Assembly (NCBI GenBank): GCA_027214385.1
Contig: JAPVXR010000014.1
Location: forward strand, 1-64,000
Length of the DNA stretch: 64,000 nt
Reading direction: 5' to 3'
Origin: Cryomorphaceae bacterium 1068
GTDB taxonomy: Bacteria; Bacteroidota; Bacteroidia; Flavobacteriales_D; Cryomorphaceae
Shown here: positions 45,801 through 54,863 of the stretch, piece by piece
How positions within the stretch are numbered: the stretch's first letter is position 1
Layout: each line of letters begins with the position of its first letter
Translations under genes and position numbers: made by a program
The notes under the pieces: model-generated
Databases searched by the model: none
What the model was told of the DNA's origin: nothing
Seen by the model: the letters and a program-made list of their open reading frames with translations, nothing else

Positions 45801-47801
45801 AAATGTGTCTTCAATAGCAAATGCATACTGTATCTCATTGCCTAGCATATCGACATCCAGATCGAGTTGGGTGAATTCTTTTCCCCTGTAATTCAGCGTG
45901 TCAACTGAAAGATCGGCACATAGATGCAAGATTGAATCATTCAAGTTTTCTGATTCTACTAATACTGAAAAGTCCGTATTGAGCTCCTCAGATAGCTTCA
46001 AGTAATCTCCAATTCGAACTTGATCAGAATTCAAGGTCACGGCTATGCCCTGCTGGCTGTTTGACCAACCGTCGCCTGCTAAATCAATTCCCACTTCTCC
46101 GTAAGGGGTTTTCAATAAACCATTGGCTTTGGCTTTTCGGGAGTTGTACTTTCCACTGAGCTGCAAGTTCAGCGATGGTGGAATCTGTGCCGTGTCGACA
46201 CCTAAGTAATTCGTGTAAGGGATGAGATCATTTTCTATAAGGTTCACCTCCAGGCGTTGAATGGACAGGTTCCCGGGCCAAAGACTGTCTCCTATAGAAG
46301 TTGCATTTCCAATTAGTTTTACAAAGCTGCTTCCTGTTTTCAGTCTTAAGTTTTCGAGGTCAATAGACTGCATGTTTCCTTTCGCTTCCATGTTGATGAA
46401 GATGTCACTCCCAGGTAAAGGAAGACTGTCCATTTCCATGATCGCGTAGATTTTTTCTATGTCTTTCGCGGCAATCCGAGTTTCGTTGATATCAATATCG
46501 AGAAGGTCAAACTTGAATTGGCTTAAAAACGCGTCGACATTTTTATAATCAATCTTAGCATGCATATTCAGGTTTGACTCTCCGTAAAATAGAGTTACTC
46601 CTTCCGCCTTTGCAGTTGAGTTGGTGAGGGCGAAATCACCCCGAAACTCTCTGAGGCCTTGGAAGTCATTGTAGCTTCCTGCCAATTCTTCAAGATTTAT
46701 GGAATAACCGTTTGAACCCACTTCAATATCCTCAGCCGTGATAGCCAAATTAGAAAGGGTGTGCAACGTGTCGGCTCCCGTGAATGCCCTGACCTGAATA
46801 TTTTCAAGAAAGATCTCTCCGACTAAAGCAGTTAAATCGGGAAAAAAGCTGTCGGTGTTACTTGGAGTATCCGCAGAATTTGGCTCAGCTGAAGTTTGAG
46901 TAGAATCTGTTGGAGGAAGTGGAATGTAAAAGCGGCTATTAGTAAGAGTAAATTCTTCGACCAGGTACTTGTTTTCGTTGAGGTCTATTTCATCTGTTTC
47001 CAGAAAGAGTTCACCTAAATCGAATTTGTAGGCAGGGTCGTCGCCCAATTTCAGCTCGACGATGGCATTCGAAATTTCCAATTCATCCAGGCCGATCCTC
47101 GGCAGCAGGTTGGAGGAAGAGGAGTCAGGACTTTCCTCCGTTGCGGTGATCTGAGCATACACTGCACTATTTTCTAATAGGATGCTCTCCGCTACGTAAG
47201 CTTGGTTTTCCAGATCCAATTCATCCATATCCAATTCAAAGTTCCCGAGATGGATATCGATGGAATCGCCTGTGGTACGGTCAGCGAAAATAAATCCCAA
47301 TTCGGAGATGTTCAAATCACCGAGTGAAAAGCCCCAAGCGCTTGCGGTTGTATCCTGAGGTTCTGTTGGAGCTGCAGTGGTATCGCTGAAGCCATCGATG
47401 ATAAAGTCGAAGTTGAAATCACTGCTTTTGTTGACGAATATTTTCCCTTCGATTCCGCTGAGATTAATCTCGTCCACACGGATTGTATTCGCGAAAAGCA
47501 TGCGCCAACCCGGATAAATTTCGAGACTCTCTATGGAAGCAAGCTTGGAACCGTCAGGAGTTAGCAAGCTGATGTCTTCGAGACCTATGAAAAATGGCAA
47601 CTTTAAATCGACGTGTCCGATGCTAAGATCACCACCCGTTTTTTCGTTGAAGAAGGAAGTTCCTTTATTTACGGCATATTGATGAACGGCAGGGACTTTC
47701 CAGATCACAAAAATCAGGATGAACAAAAAGATGAAAACAATAAGAATCCATTTAAATACCTTGGCGGTAATTCGTAAGGATTTCTTAAAGAATTCTTTCA
47801 T
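42849..47801 (-). CDS. tamB: TamB-family translocation/assembly protein, 1,650 aa
   Basis: A single N-terminal TM helix (WILIVFIFLFILIFVIWKVP, about 18-38) anchors a very long periplasmic beta-rich rod containing many AsmA-like repeats (for example SIGHVDLKLPFFIGLEDISLLTPDGSKLASIESLEIYPGW). The C-terminal DUF490/TamB domain is clear: YLQIQGSGKLGIDYDRTGALRFNGVYEVTKGFYQMTFYD, then LLEPRITFDIILAEEAQGAL and VNVDFNMYSYG-like strands. TamB spans the periplasm to its TamA partner. Length is large but within range for Bacteroidota. It overlaps tamA by 1 bp, giving coupled translation. Confidence 0.9.
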   Translation of the reverse strand: MKEFFKKSLRITAKVFKWILIVFIFLFILIFVIWKVPAVHQYAVNKGTSFFNEKTGGDLSIGHVDLKLPFFIGLEDISLLTPDGSKLASIESLEIYPGWRMLFANTIRVDEINLSGIEGKIFVNKSSDFNFDFIIDGFSDTTAAPTEPQDTTASAWGFSLGDLNISELGFIFADRTTGDSIDIHLGNFELDMDELDLENQAYVAESILLENSAVYAQITATEESPDSSSSNLLPRIGLDELEISNAIVELKLGDDPAYKFDLGELFLETDEIDLNENKYLVEEFTLTNSRFYIPLPPTDSTQTSAEPNSADTPSNTDSFFPDLTALVGEIFLENIQVRAFTGADTLHTLSNLAITAEDIEVGSNGYSINLEELAGSYNDFQGLREFRGDFALTNSTAKAEGVTLFYGESNLNMHAKIDYKNVDAFLSQFKFDLLDIDINETRIAAKDIEKIYAIMEMDSLPLPGSDIFINMEAKGNMQSIDLENLRLKTGSSFVKLIGNATSIGDSLWPGNLSIQRLEVNLIENDLIPYTNYLGVDTAQIPPSLNLQLSGKYNSRKAKANGLLKTPYGEVGIDLAGDGWSNSQQGIAVTLNSDQVRIGDYLKLSEELNTDFSVLVESENLNDSILHLCADLSVDTLNYRGKEFTQLDLDVDMLGNEIQYAFAIEDTFAKASLGGTLDFSSGIDALVSGTVSGIDLQGLGYAEKDIRGKIDLKASFKQDSLSTMANVLIDEILFVKEGDRFPLEPLKAEFYTGDDSTSANIEGGFIQLSSVSNRSIDSLTSVIAETIARGESEAVNDSTAFWNATLTISDLTEIGELFLPQLGEFKPSMANIIFNTQDNKLLAEAVFPGIEYGAFDLDSLLITTTDAGDVMERRLSIKRMAYDTLGVDDLKFELDRIEKGAKVLLTINPDTSDNFYRIGANLVADSIVLKNGFTFQFADTMVLNGKQWYYEDSCAINSNIDGITFREFRLYRDERVIQLEKEESDSPLNIIAENFPMHALTGMFNTEEKVFNGIINGQVSLNNDGTFEGEGDITTFQISGADFGTLSWRASKENNNFKTFISTKGDHIDLVLDGDILPQNDSLSALDLDIELNRLDLQLLEVLVANNIDEASGTLSGDIAIEGTTDTPQLSGFLRFKNALIRPTDLNAGYTVKDEQIEITPKGLKFSQFTVTDKNGSNLSIDGTVEHKEFTDPQLNLRIESKDFTLVDIAETAISPIHGKLVADLNLGITGPPTAPIVDAKVKINEPTYFSYIVTGSAEVEAFDESLLIWTNFEKSSDNEILTRRKEEQGLEGNIFASNPKIKGELTIDKSAIFQVVVDSSAGDYLQIQGSGKLGIDYDRTGALRFNGVYEVTKGFYQMTFYDIQKKKFDFMPGSKLVWNGEPTNANIDITASYKTRAGISNLMLIDGSTSYDEAFQQQLPFEVLLNVDGKLLEPRITFDIILAEEAQGALSGSVEGKLNDLRENESRLNKQVFALLILGTFLPQDGGSDSNVLANQARNSASQILTNQLNSLSDKYVKGVDINFDMYSYGGATGQGNTDLSVNLAKSFADDRIIVKVGSTVAIEDGNSGSAQSSQQQFMTNIEVEYKLTPDGRYRLLVFSKTDLEDIVIGRITRSGGGFVFQKDFDRFRYIFRQPEEDSQNTNEQNEIEE

Positions 47802-47830
47802 TTAGTTTTGCTTCGATAATTGACTGGCAA

Positions 47831-49327
47831 ATGACGAGCCAAAAAGTGGTGAAAAGTACGAACTTTTCAGGGGTTGCAAGGATTTTAGGCTTGGCACTCT
47901 TGGCTTTCTTCTGTGCCTTGTTTGTGCACTTGGCAAACCATGAATTTCTTGCGTCAGATAATCCTGAGGCACTTAGAGATGGCATCAGCGTCAGAACGGC
48001 TGATGACGCCTCTTATATCAGACCCGCTCTTAATTTTATCGAGACAGGAGTTTGGAAAGGAGCTAATCCGGGTCTCGGTGGTTATGTGCTTCGGTCTCCC
48101 GGATACGGGATGATCTATGGAGTTTTTTCCTACTTATCCGATGCGACGAATGGCCTTTGGGCGATGGTGTTGTTTCAGCTGATCTTATGGAGTTTGGCCG
48201 TGGGCGCTATTCCGTTTCTCGCTCGAAGTCTGGGATTTACAGAAAAGGTTTCTTGGTGGTTGGCCGTTTTCATTTCCCTTATGCCCATGTTTTATGGGTT
48301 TTTGAGCTATACACTCACTGAGGCATTAACTCCTTCATTGGTGGTCTTTTTCTACACATTTCTTTTCCTCGGAATCGAAAGGAATCGCAAGCTATTATTG
48401 GTCTCTGCCATAGCACTTGGATTTTTGATCCTGCTAAGACCAGCCATGATTCTGTTGGTTATTTCATACCTACCGTTTTATTCCTTATTGAAGAAAAGGC
48501 TGGTATCAGTTCTACTTATTTCACTGCTGCCGATTTTTCTATGGCAAGTTCGAGTCCACCGTTTTATCGGAAGATTCGACCTTCACCCAATCTATCAGAC
48601 GGATGCTGCAGATCTGTACAGGCCACTTCACAAGGCTGCTTGGGGCTTTCATAAAATGACGGGGCAAACGGGAGTGGAGTTTCACCAATCAATGGGCATG
48701 TTGTGGCAAGCCGCTGAGGGAGCGATTTCGGAAGGTAAAGCCATCAATGGCACTATCGAGAAGCTTGACGGCTCCGTTCTTCAAACCTTCAGTCGCGATG
48801 AGCTGACGGAGTTTTATAGTCAATACATTGCCGTTTTGAGGCAGCAGGTTCCTTATCAACTGGCAAATCAGCCCATCAATCATTCTTTGACCGGCGAGGC
48901 AGACCTATCCAAAAGATTTGATTTGGTGAAAAAGGAGTATGTGTCGGACAATTTCACTCGAGCTTGGTTGGTTGGCCCCGCTACCGTTGTCAAAGAATTA
49001 ACAGTTCACAGCAACTTGTCTCTGTACCTCTTCCAAAAGCCCCTACGAGGAAATGTCTTGATTGAATTGCTGAGATGGCTTTCACTCTTGGTTCATTTGT
49101 TCACTTACTTGTTGGCATTCGTTTTCCTTTTCAGGAAAAAGAGTTCATGGTACACCTCCATTTGGCTGCCGGCCATGCTTTTCTTTTTCTATCTCATATT
49201 TATTCAAAGAGGAATTGAAGAGCGGTACATGTTGCCTTATTTGATTCCACTATTTTTGTTAGCGATTCATACCGTTAATTCCCTTTTCCCCGGAAGGGTC
49301 AAGGGGATAATCAATCAAACGCCGTAA
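47831..49327 (+). CDS. GT-C-fold membrane glycosyltransferase-like protein
   Basis: About 11-12 membrane helices are predicted. The first periplasmic loop carries DASYIRPALNFIETG, and VLRSPGYGMIYGVFSYL with a conserved acidic-loop character typical of GT39/GT83 (ArnT/PMT-like) enzymes, which use polyprenyl-linked sugars. TETxT-like stretch LSYTLTEALTPSLVVFFYTFLFLG and RPAMILLVISYLPFY follow. The C-terminal part has a loop of about 150 residues outside the membrane and returns to the membrane. The substrate cannot be identified. It is divergent from tamB (29-bp gap) and followed by the LOG gene after 11 bp. Confidence 0.65.
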   Translation: MTSQKVVKSTNFSGVARILGLALLAFFCALFVHLANHEFLASDNPEALRDGISVRTADDASYIRPALNFIETGVWKGANPGLGGYVLRSPGYGMIYGVFSYLSDATNGLWAMVLFQLILWSLAVGAIPFLARSLGFTEKVSWWLAVFISLMPMFYGFLSYTLTEALTPSLVVFFYTFLFLGIERNRKLLLVSAIALGFLILLRPAMILLVISYLPFYSLLKKRLVSVLLISLLPIFLWQVRVHRFIGRFDLHPIYQTDAADLYRPLHKAAWGFHKMTGQTGVEFHQSMGMLWQAAEGAISEGKAINGTIEKLDGSVLQTFSRDELTEFYSQYIAVLRQQVPYQLANQPINHSLTGEADLSKRFDLVKKEYVSDNFTRAWLVGPATVVKELTVHSNLSLYLFQKPLRGNVLIELLRWLSLLVHLFTYLLAFVFLFRKKSSWYTSIWLPAMLFFFYLIFIQRGIEERYMLPYLIPLFLLAIHTVNSLFPGRVKGIINQTP

Positions 49328-49338
49328 AGATTCCTACT

Positions 49339-49920
49339 ATGAAAAGTATCGCTGTTTTTTGTGCCTCATCCAGAGGTGTTAATGATCTCTATTTTGATGC
49401 TGCAAAGAAGACGGGAGGTACAATTGCCTCCGAAGGTGTCAGGGTAGTTTTTGGTGGCTCAAAACTAGGCCTGATGGGCGCTGTAGCGGATGGTGCTTTG
49501 GAAAATGGGGGTGATGTGATCGGTGTTTTGCCCACCTTTATGCGCAAGAAAGAATTGGAGCATAAGGGCCTTACGGAATTGATTTTTGTGGAATCCATGC
49601 ACGAGCGAAAGCTCAAAATGCACGATCTGAGCGATGGCGTGATCGCCTTGCCCGGAGGCTTTGGTACATTCGAAGAACTCTTTGAGATGTTGACATGGGC
49701 CCAGTTGGGGCTGCACACAAAGCCCATCGGAATTCTCAATGTAGCGGGCTATTACAACAAGCTCTTGGAAATGTTTGACCACATGGCCGAGGCAGGACTG
49801 CTCAGGGAATCATGCAAAGACATGGTTCTGGTAGCTGAAGAAATGCCCGAACTATTGACCAAAATGCGAAATTACGAAGCGCCTCCGTCGGCTTTAGAGA
49901 TGCTAGAGGAGCAGACCTGA
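49339..49920 (+). CDS. LOG family protein (cytokinin riboside 5'-monophosphate phosphoribohydrolase type)
   Basis: The LOG Rossmann fold shows GGSKLGLMGAVADGAL and the defining catalytic motif LPGGFGTFEELFEMLTWAQLG (PGGxGTxxE). ESMHERKLKMHDLSDG supplies the substrate-binding Arg. Length 193 aa is standard for TIGR00730. Enzymes of this type release adenine-type bases from nucleotide monophosphates; some act on other nucleotide metabolites, and the substrate here is unknown. It follows the membrane glycosyltransferase gene by 11 bp. Confidence 0.9.
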   Translation: MKSIAVFCASSRGVNDLYFDAAKKTGGTIASEGVRVVFGGSKLGLMGAVADGALENGGDVIGVLPTFMRKKELEHKGLTELIFVESMHERKLKMHDLSDGVIALPGGFGTFEELFEMLTWAQLGLHTKPIGILNVAGYYNKLLEMFDHMAEAGLLRESCKDMVLVAEEMPELLTKMRNYEAPPSALEMLEEQT

Positions 49921-50007
49921 TCTACTGAAAGGCTAAATTTTAGACTTTTAACTAATCATTCTCTTCATGGAAATCTCAATACCCAATACTCCATCCCCAA
50001 TACCACG

Positions 50008-52578
50008 TTAGGCACTATTCCTACTCGCATTAATATTCCCGTAAAGGGAGCGCACGATGAGCTTGTTATAGCTTTCTCTTAATTCTTCGTTCTTTTTGCC
50101 TTTCGATTTTTCCAATTCTTTAATACGTATCAACGCGTGCTGCTGAATGGTAAGTAGAGGCAATACAATCTGCTCTCTCAGTTTGATGCTTGCCTTGATA
50201 TCGGGATTGGTTTGGAGTAACTCATCCTGTCCTGAGATGAGCAACAAGTATTTTTTTGCACGCAGTGATTCCTCGTAAATGAGTTTCCAGAACTCTCCGA
50301 ATTCTTTATCTTTCTCCATGTAGCGGGTTAGCTCAAAGTAGGTCTTTGAAAGCGATTGCATAGAATTACCCAGCAAGGTCCTGAAGAAAAGAGAGTTGGT
50401 ATAAAGCTCTTTGATCTCCTCAAGTCTTCCTGCCTTGTCGAAGGCTTCAAAGGCTCTTCCAAGGCCATAAAAGCCCGGTACGTTTTGCTTCAATTGGCTC
50501 CATGCTCCAACGAAAGGAATAGCACGTAAATCTTCGAATTTTAATTTGTCACTGTTTCCTCTTTTGGAAGGGCGGCTGCCAATATTGGTCTGCCCATAGT
50601 ACTTCAACGTACTCATTTTTTCGAGGTAAGGCACAAATTTCGGATGTGCTTTAAAGTCGCTGTAGGCTTTGTAGCTGATGTCCGAAAGCTCCTCAAGCGT
50701 TTCACGCGCTTCTTCTCCGAGAATCTTCTCGGGAGAGTGAATGACCTGGTTTTCGAGACCTGCTGTGAGCAGTTGCTCCAAGTTGTGACGAGAGGATTCC
50801 TCTGTACCAAAGTTCGAACTTATCGTCTGTCCTTGAATGGTGAGTTGGATCTGACTACTGTCGATGGTCGGCCCAAGCGACGCATAAAATTTATGCGTAT
50901 TTCCTCCACCACGAGCAGGTGGACCTCCTCGTCCATCGAAGAATACGACCTGAATCCCATGTTCTCGGGATACCCAAGAGATCTCCTCTTTAGCTCTGAA
51001 AATGTTCCAATTGGCAGAAAGATAGCCACCATCTTTTGTTCCATCAGAGAATCCAAGCATCACAACCTGCTTCATATTTCGGTTTTTCAGATGCTTGAGG
51101 TAAGTCGAGTTTTTGTAAATCCTGTCCATCACTTCTCCTGCAGCTTGCAAGTCGTCGATAGTTTCAAAGAGGGGGATAACATCCATAAACATCTTTGAGC
51201 CCATTCCGCTGAGTTTCGCCATTCCAAATACTCTGGCCATATCTATTTCACCGCGGCAATTGCTGATGATATAACGATAGCATCCTGAAGTGCCATTTCG
51301 CTCTTGAATTTCCTGCATGGCGTAGAATGAAGAAATGGTATCGTTTAAGGTGGGATCTTCCAATCTTGGCTTCGATTTGAGCGGCTCCAATTCGAGTAAT
51401 TTTTCAAAATCGTCTTTCAAACTATCCTGTGCCTTCGACTTGTTGATCTTTGGCAGAAGCGCCTCAAATGTCTTGGCTATAACACGGCTGTCTTGGCGAA
51501 TGTCCAGGCTGGCAAAATGGAAGCCAAAAACTCTCAGCTTTCGTCGCATCGACTCCACTTCTTCAAGATAGAGCCCTCTGTGCTCTTCTTCAATAACCGC
51601 TTTAAGTTCGTTGAGTTTATTTTCAAGCCACTTGAGTCGAATGACCGGATTATCGGGATTGACAAAAGCAGATTTGTAAAGCTTCGACTCAATGGCTTCA
51701 ACAATTTCGAGCGCTCCACGGAAGGTGATTCTTCTCTTGAGTTCGCGAATATCTTTGTAGTAGCTCTTGAATACGCTGGTTCTCAAACGGTCGGCTACTT
51801 GAAGCGATGTGTCTACGCTTACGAAAGGGTTTCCATCGCGGTCTCCTCCCGGCCAGAAGCCAAGTTGGAGTAAGGAATTATCTCCCAAGATGTCTTCTGC
51901 ATGATCTCCTAATTGAGCACATACATTGTCGTAAATCTCAGGGATACTTTTGTAAAAGACATTCTCGAGGTACCAAATCAAGCTTACGGCTTCGTCATAG
52001 GGAGTCGGTTTGGTTTTTTTGAAAAATGGTGTTTTTCCAAGTTGAGCTAAATATGACTTAATGTTGCTCAAGTCATTTCGTTCGATTGCTTCAGCCAAAT
52101 CGGTAATGATTCCGAGGACAGGTCCGGGATAGAATTGTGTAGGGTGAGCTGTCAAGACTACTCGCACTCTAAAGTTTTTGAGAGCTTCTCTTAAAGCTTC
52201 TCCGGCATTTCTGTTGGCTGTTTGATTGAAAAAGGCATGAACAGAGCCATTTCCATCCATTTTGTGTACAAGGTCGTAAGCAGCATCTTCGAGAGCGTCT
52301 ACCAGCACTACTTGTCTTTCGATGTACTGAACAAATCTAAAGAGTTGATCTATTTGAGTTTCCTCAGTATTGTATTCCTTTCTGTCTTCAAAGAATGCTT
52401 CGACGATCTCTTTTGGTGAGTACCCGTTTTTCAACCCTTCAGCACAACGCTCTTCCAAAAGTGGAAGAAGAATGCCTGTTCTGTGAACTCCATCAAGGTT
52501 AAGCGTCAAAAAAATAGAATTGTAAATCTTGAATCGAAGAAGCACCAAGTCATTGAATGCGCTCACGTTATTGTTCAT
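50008..52578 (-). CDS. ppc: Phosphoenolpyruvate carboxylase
   Basis: PEP carboxylase fixes bicarbonate to PEP giving oxaloacetate, refilling the TCA cycle. Landmarks are VVLTAHPTQFYPG (catalytic His), FWPGGDRDGNPFVS, FHFASLDIRQDS, MLGFSDGTKDGGYLSANWNI, VFFDGRGGPPARGGG (glycine loop), and PSKRG. Length 856 aa is slightly shorter than classical enzymes but matches Bacteroidota versions. The canonical C-terminal -NTG is RNSA here (NASRNSA). The frame extends 12 codons further upstream to 52614; ATG 52578 (MNNNVSAFNDLV) seems the better start. Confidence 0.93.
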   Translation of the reverse strand: MNNNVSAFNDLVLLRFKIYNSIFLTLNLDGVHRTGILLPLLEERCAEGLKNGYSPKEIVEAFFEDRKEYNTEETQIDQLFRFVQYIERQVVLVDALEDAAYDLVHKMDGNGSVHAFFNQTANRNAGEALREALKNFRVRVVLTAHPTQFYPGPVLGIITDLAEAIERNDLSNIKSYLAQLGKTPFFKKTKPTPYDEAVSLIWYLENVFYKSIPEIYDNVCAQLGDHAEDILGDNSLLQLGFWPGGDRDGNPFVSVDTSLQVADRLRTSVFKSYYKDIRELKRRITFRGALEIVEAIESKLYKSAFVNPDNPVIRLKWLENKLNELKAVIEEEHRGLYLEEVESMRRKLRVFGFHFASLDIRQDSRVIAKTFEALLPKINKSKAQDSLKDDFEKLLELEPLKSKPRLEDPTLNDTISSFYAMQEIQERNGTSGCYRYIISNCRGEIDMARVFGMAKLSGMGSKMFMDVIPLFETIDDLQAAGEVMDRIYKNSTYLKHLKNRNMKQVVMLGFSDGTKDGGYLSANWNIFRAKEEISWVSREHGIQVVFFDGRGGPPARGGGNTHKFYASLGPTIDSSQIQLTIQGQTISSNFGTEESSRHNLEQLLTAGLENQVIHSPEKILGEEARETLEELSDISYKAYSDFKAHPKFVPYLEKMSTLKYYGQTNIGSRPSKRGNSDKLKFEDLRAIPFVGAWSQLKQNVPGFYGLGRAFEAFDKAGRLEEIKELYTNSLFFRTLLGNSMQSLSKTYFELTRYMEKDKEFGEFWKLIYEESLRAKKYLLLISGQDELLQTNPDIKASIKLREQIVLPLLTIQQHALIRIKELEKSKGKKNEELRESYNKLIVRSLYGNINASRNSA

Positions 52579-52635
52579 AATGTGTATTGAGTTTTTCAGC
52601 GGATGAAGGTACAAAAGGAAAAGGGGACAATTGGG

Positions 52636-52667
52636 TTTTCGCTAACCATTCATTCTCGTTAACTTTG
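52636..52667 (+). promoter_or_regulatory. Putative promoter of the helicase-ung operon
   Basis: TTTT (52636-52639) and TAACTTTG (52660-52667) are separated by 20 bp; the ATG is 11 bp later. Confidence 0.5.
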
Positions 52668-52677
52668 TGCCGTTTTT

Positions 52678-54195
52678 ATGGAAGATAAGGCTACATCAGT
52701 ATCTGTGATCGAGAAAGAACTCTACCCTTACCAGGAAGAAGCGATTGACAAGATCTTTACCGCATTTGAGAAGGCGAAAGGCAAGGTCGACGTGCTTTTT
52801 CAGTTGCCTACAGGTGGAGGGAAGACCATTATTTTTAGTGAGATTGCCAAGAAGTTTATTGGTGATACCGGTAAGAAGGTTTTGATTTTAACGCACCGTG
52901 TGGAGCTTTGTGCCCAGACCTCCAAGGCTTTGGGTGAGATTGACGTAAAAAATAAGATCATCGACCGTGATGTGAAGGAACTCCATGATCGCGAGGAGTA
53001 TAGTTGCTATGTAGCGATGGTCGAAACGCTCAACAATCGATTGAATGAGGATGATCAGTATCTCAGAAATATTGGTTTGGTTATTATCGATGAGGCGCAT
53101 TATAATTCGTTTAGAAAGCTTTTTAAGTTTTTTAAAGAAGCCAATATGCTTGGTGTTACGGCTACTCCGTTATCCTCAAATCGAAATTTGCCGCTCAATG
53201 AGAATTACAATGAGCTCCTTGTCGGTCACAGTATTAAAAGCCTTATTGCCGATGAGTATTTGAGCGACGCGACTACCTACACCTTCAACGTGAATTTAAG
53301 ATCGCTCAAAGTTGGTACCGACGGGGACTATACGATCAGTTCTTTGGACCGATTGTACAGCTTGTACACCATGCAAGACCGACTCTTGGCAGCATATCAA
53401 GAGCGAGCAGCAGGTAAGAAGACATTAATTTTCAATAGTGGTATAGCTACATCGATCAGAGTATATGAGCTGTTCAAGAACGGTGGTTTCAAGGTAAAGC
53501 ATTTGGACAGCACGTTCACCGCAAAAGATCGAAAAGATACTTTGGACTGGTTTAGAAATACGGATGGAGCGATCTTAACCAGTGTCGGAATCTTGACAAC
53601 AGGTTTTGATGAGCCTTCGGTTGAGAGCATCATTATCAACCGAGCTACACGCTCGCTCACGCTTTATCATCAGATGATTGGGAGAGGTTCGCGAAGCACC
53701 AAGACAAAGAAGCACTTTACTATTATTGATTTGGGTAATAATGTCGAAAGGCTTGGTTTATGGCAAGACTACATCAATTGGCAAGATATTTTCAAATTTC
53801 CCGATAAGTACTTTGAAAAGATCAACGATCGGGATAATCAACTTATGGTCGATTACCACTATGTGCGACCCGAGTGGCTACAAGAGCTTTTTCCAAAGAA
53901 TGGCCCCGAAGATGAGTTTAATATGAAGCGTGTCTATGCTGAGTTAGCTGATCGCGGAGAGAAGCCAAAGAAGGCAGTTGACTTGAGCATAGACAACCAC
54001 ATGAAACAGATCATTAAAAATTCTGAGGACTATTATGATGGACTTGAGTTGGTAGATCACCTTAAAGAGGAGATTGAGTATAGGTGCCGACTGTATTGCT
54101 CTTGTTTGCATAATGCCACTGAGAGCTACAGCGATTGGCTAAAAGACACTTACATCAGAAAACTCAAGAACGGGTTGAGGTTAGAAATGATGTAA
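52678..54195 (+). CDS. SF2 DEAD/DEAH-box helicase
   Basis: Motif I is FQLPTGGGKTIIF, motif II is VIIDEAHYNSF (DEAH), motif III VTATPLSS, and in the second domain TFTAKDRKDTLDWF, SVGILTTGFDEPSVE and YHQMIGRGSRSTKTKKHFTIIDLGNN (motif VI). The layout of two RecA-like domains with a short C-terminal extension resembles RadD-like and SSL2-type DNA helicases, roughly 500 aa. The C-terminal 100 residues contain cysteines in YRCRLYCSCLHNATE. The ung gene follows after 2 bp in the same direction, so a DNA repair role is plausible (inference). Confidence 0.85.
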   Translation: MEDKATSVSVIEKELYPYQEEAIDKIFTAFEKAKGKVDVLFQLPTGGGKTIIFSEIAKKFIGDTGKKVLILTHRVELCAQTSKALGEIDVKNKIIDRDVKELHDREEYSCYVAMVETLNNRLNEDDQYLRNIGLVIIDEAHYNSFRKLFKFFKEANMLGVTATPLSSNRNLPLNENYNELLVGHSIKSLIADEYLSDATTYTFNVNLRSLKVGTDGDYTISSLDRLYSLYTMQDRLLAAYQERAAGKKTLIFNSGIATSIRVYELFKNGGFKVKHLDSTFTAKDRKDTLDWFRNTDGAILTSVGILTTGFDEPSVESIIINRATRSLTLYHQMIGRGSRSTKTKKHFTIIDLGNNVERLGLWQDYINWQDIFKFPDKYFEKINDRDNQLMVDYHYVRPEWLQELFPKNGPEDEFNMKRVYAELADRGEKPKKAVDLSIDNHMKQIIKNSEDYYDGLELVDHLKEEIEYRCRLYCSCLHNATESYSDWLKDTYIRKLKNGLRLEMM

Positions 54196-54197
54196 TT

Positions 54198-54863
54198 ATG
54201 TCTGAGATCAGATTACATCCGTCTTGGAAGGCCGTTTTGAGTGATGAGTTCACGGAACCTTATTTCCAATCGCTGATCTCATTTGTGAAGCAAGAATATG
54301 CGAGTACAAAGGTTTATCCCCCGGGCCAGCTCATTTTTAGTGCCCTCGATCATACGCCTTTTCAAGATGTGAAAGTAGTTATCTTGGGTCAGGACCCCTA
54401 TCACGGGCCTGGTCAAGCCAATGGATTGTGTTTTTCTGTGAATGAAGGTGTAGCACTGCCTCCATCATTGAAGAACATATTTGCTGAGGTACGTGATGAC
54501 TTGGAGATAGAAATGCCTGTCAATGGAAACCTGGAGAGATGGGCAGATCAAGGGGTTTTGCTTTTAAATGCTACCTTAACTGTGCGAGCACATCAAGCAG
54601 GCTCTCATCAAAATAAGGGGTGGGAGAGATTTACCGATGCCGCGGTAAAGGCACTCAGTCAAAAAAGAGAAAACATAGTATTTATGCTTTGGGGCAGCTA
54701 TGCGCAAAAAAAGGGAGCTGTCATAGACCGAAACAAACACCTGGTTTTACAGGCTCCGCATCCTTCGCCTTTGTCTTCCTATCGCGGCTTTTTCGGCTGT
54801 AAACATTTCAGTAAGGCCAACGCTTACTTAAATGGTGAGGGTAAGGCTCAGATAGAGTGGTGA
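54198..54863 (+). CDS. ung: Uracil-DNA glycosylase
   Basis: UNG removes uracil from DNA to start base-excision repair. The catalytic Asp is in VILGQDPYHGPGQANGLCFSV; the end motif is HPSPLSSYRGFFGCKHFSKAN with the catalytic His. NATLTVRAHQAGSHQNKGW is the usual uracil-recognition segment. ATG 54198 (MSEIRLHPSWKAVL) is chosen because a longer frame from 54135 overlaps the helicase. Length 221 aa is normal. It follows the SF2 helicase gene after 2 bp. Confidence 0.95.
   Translation: MSEIRLHPSWKAVLSDEFTEPYFQSLISFVKQEYASTKVYPPGQLIFSALDHTPFQDVKVVILGQDPYHGPGQANGLCFSVNEGVALPPSLKNIFAEVRDDLEIEMPVNGNLERWADQGVLLLNATLTVRAHQAGSHQNKGWERFTDAAVKALSQKRENIVFMLWGSYAQKKGAVIDRNKHLVLQAPHPSPLSSYRGFFGCKHFSKANAYLNGEGKAQIEW

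Noticed and set aside
54135-54197. Longer start for ung
   Set aside because: It lies in the helicase 3' end in another frame; the UNG N-terminus begins at 54198.
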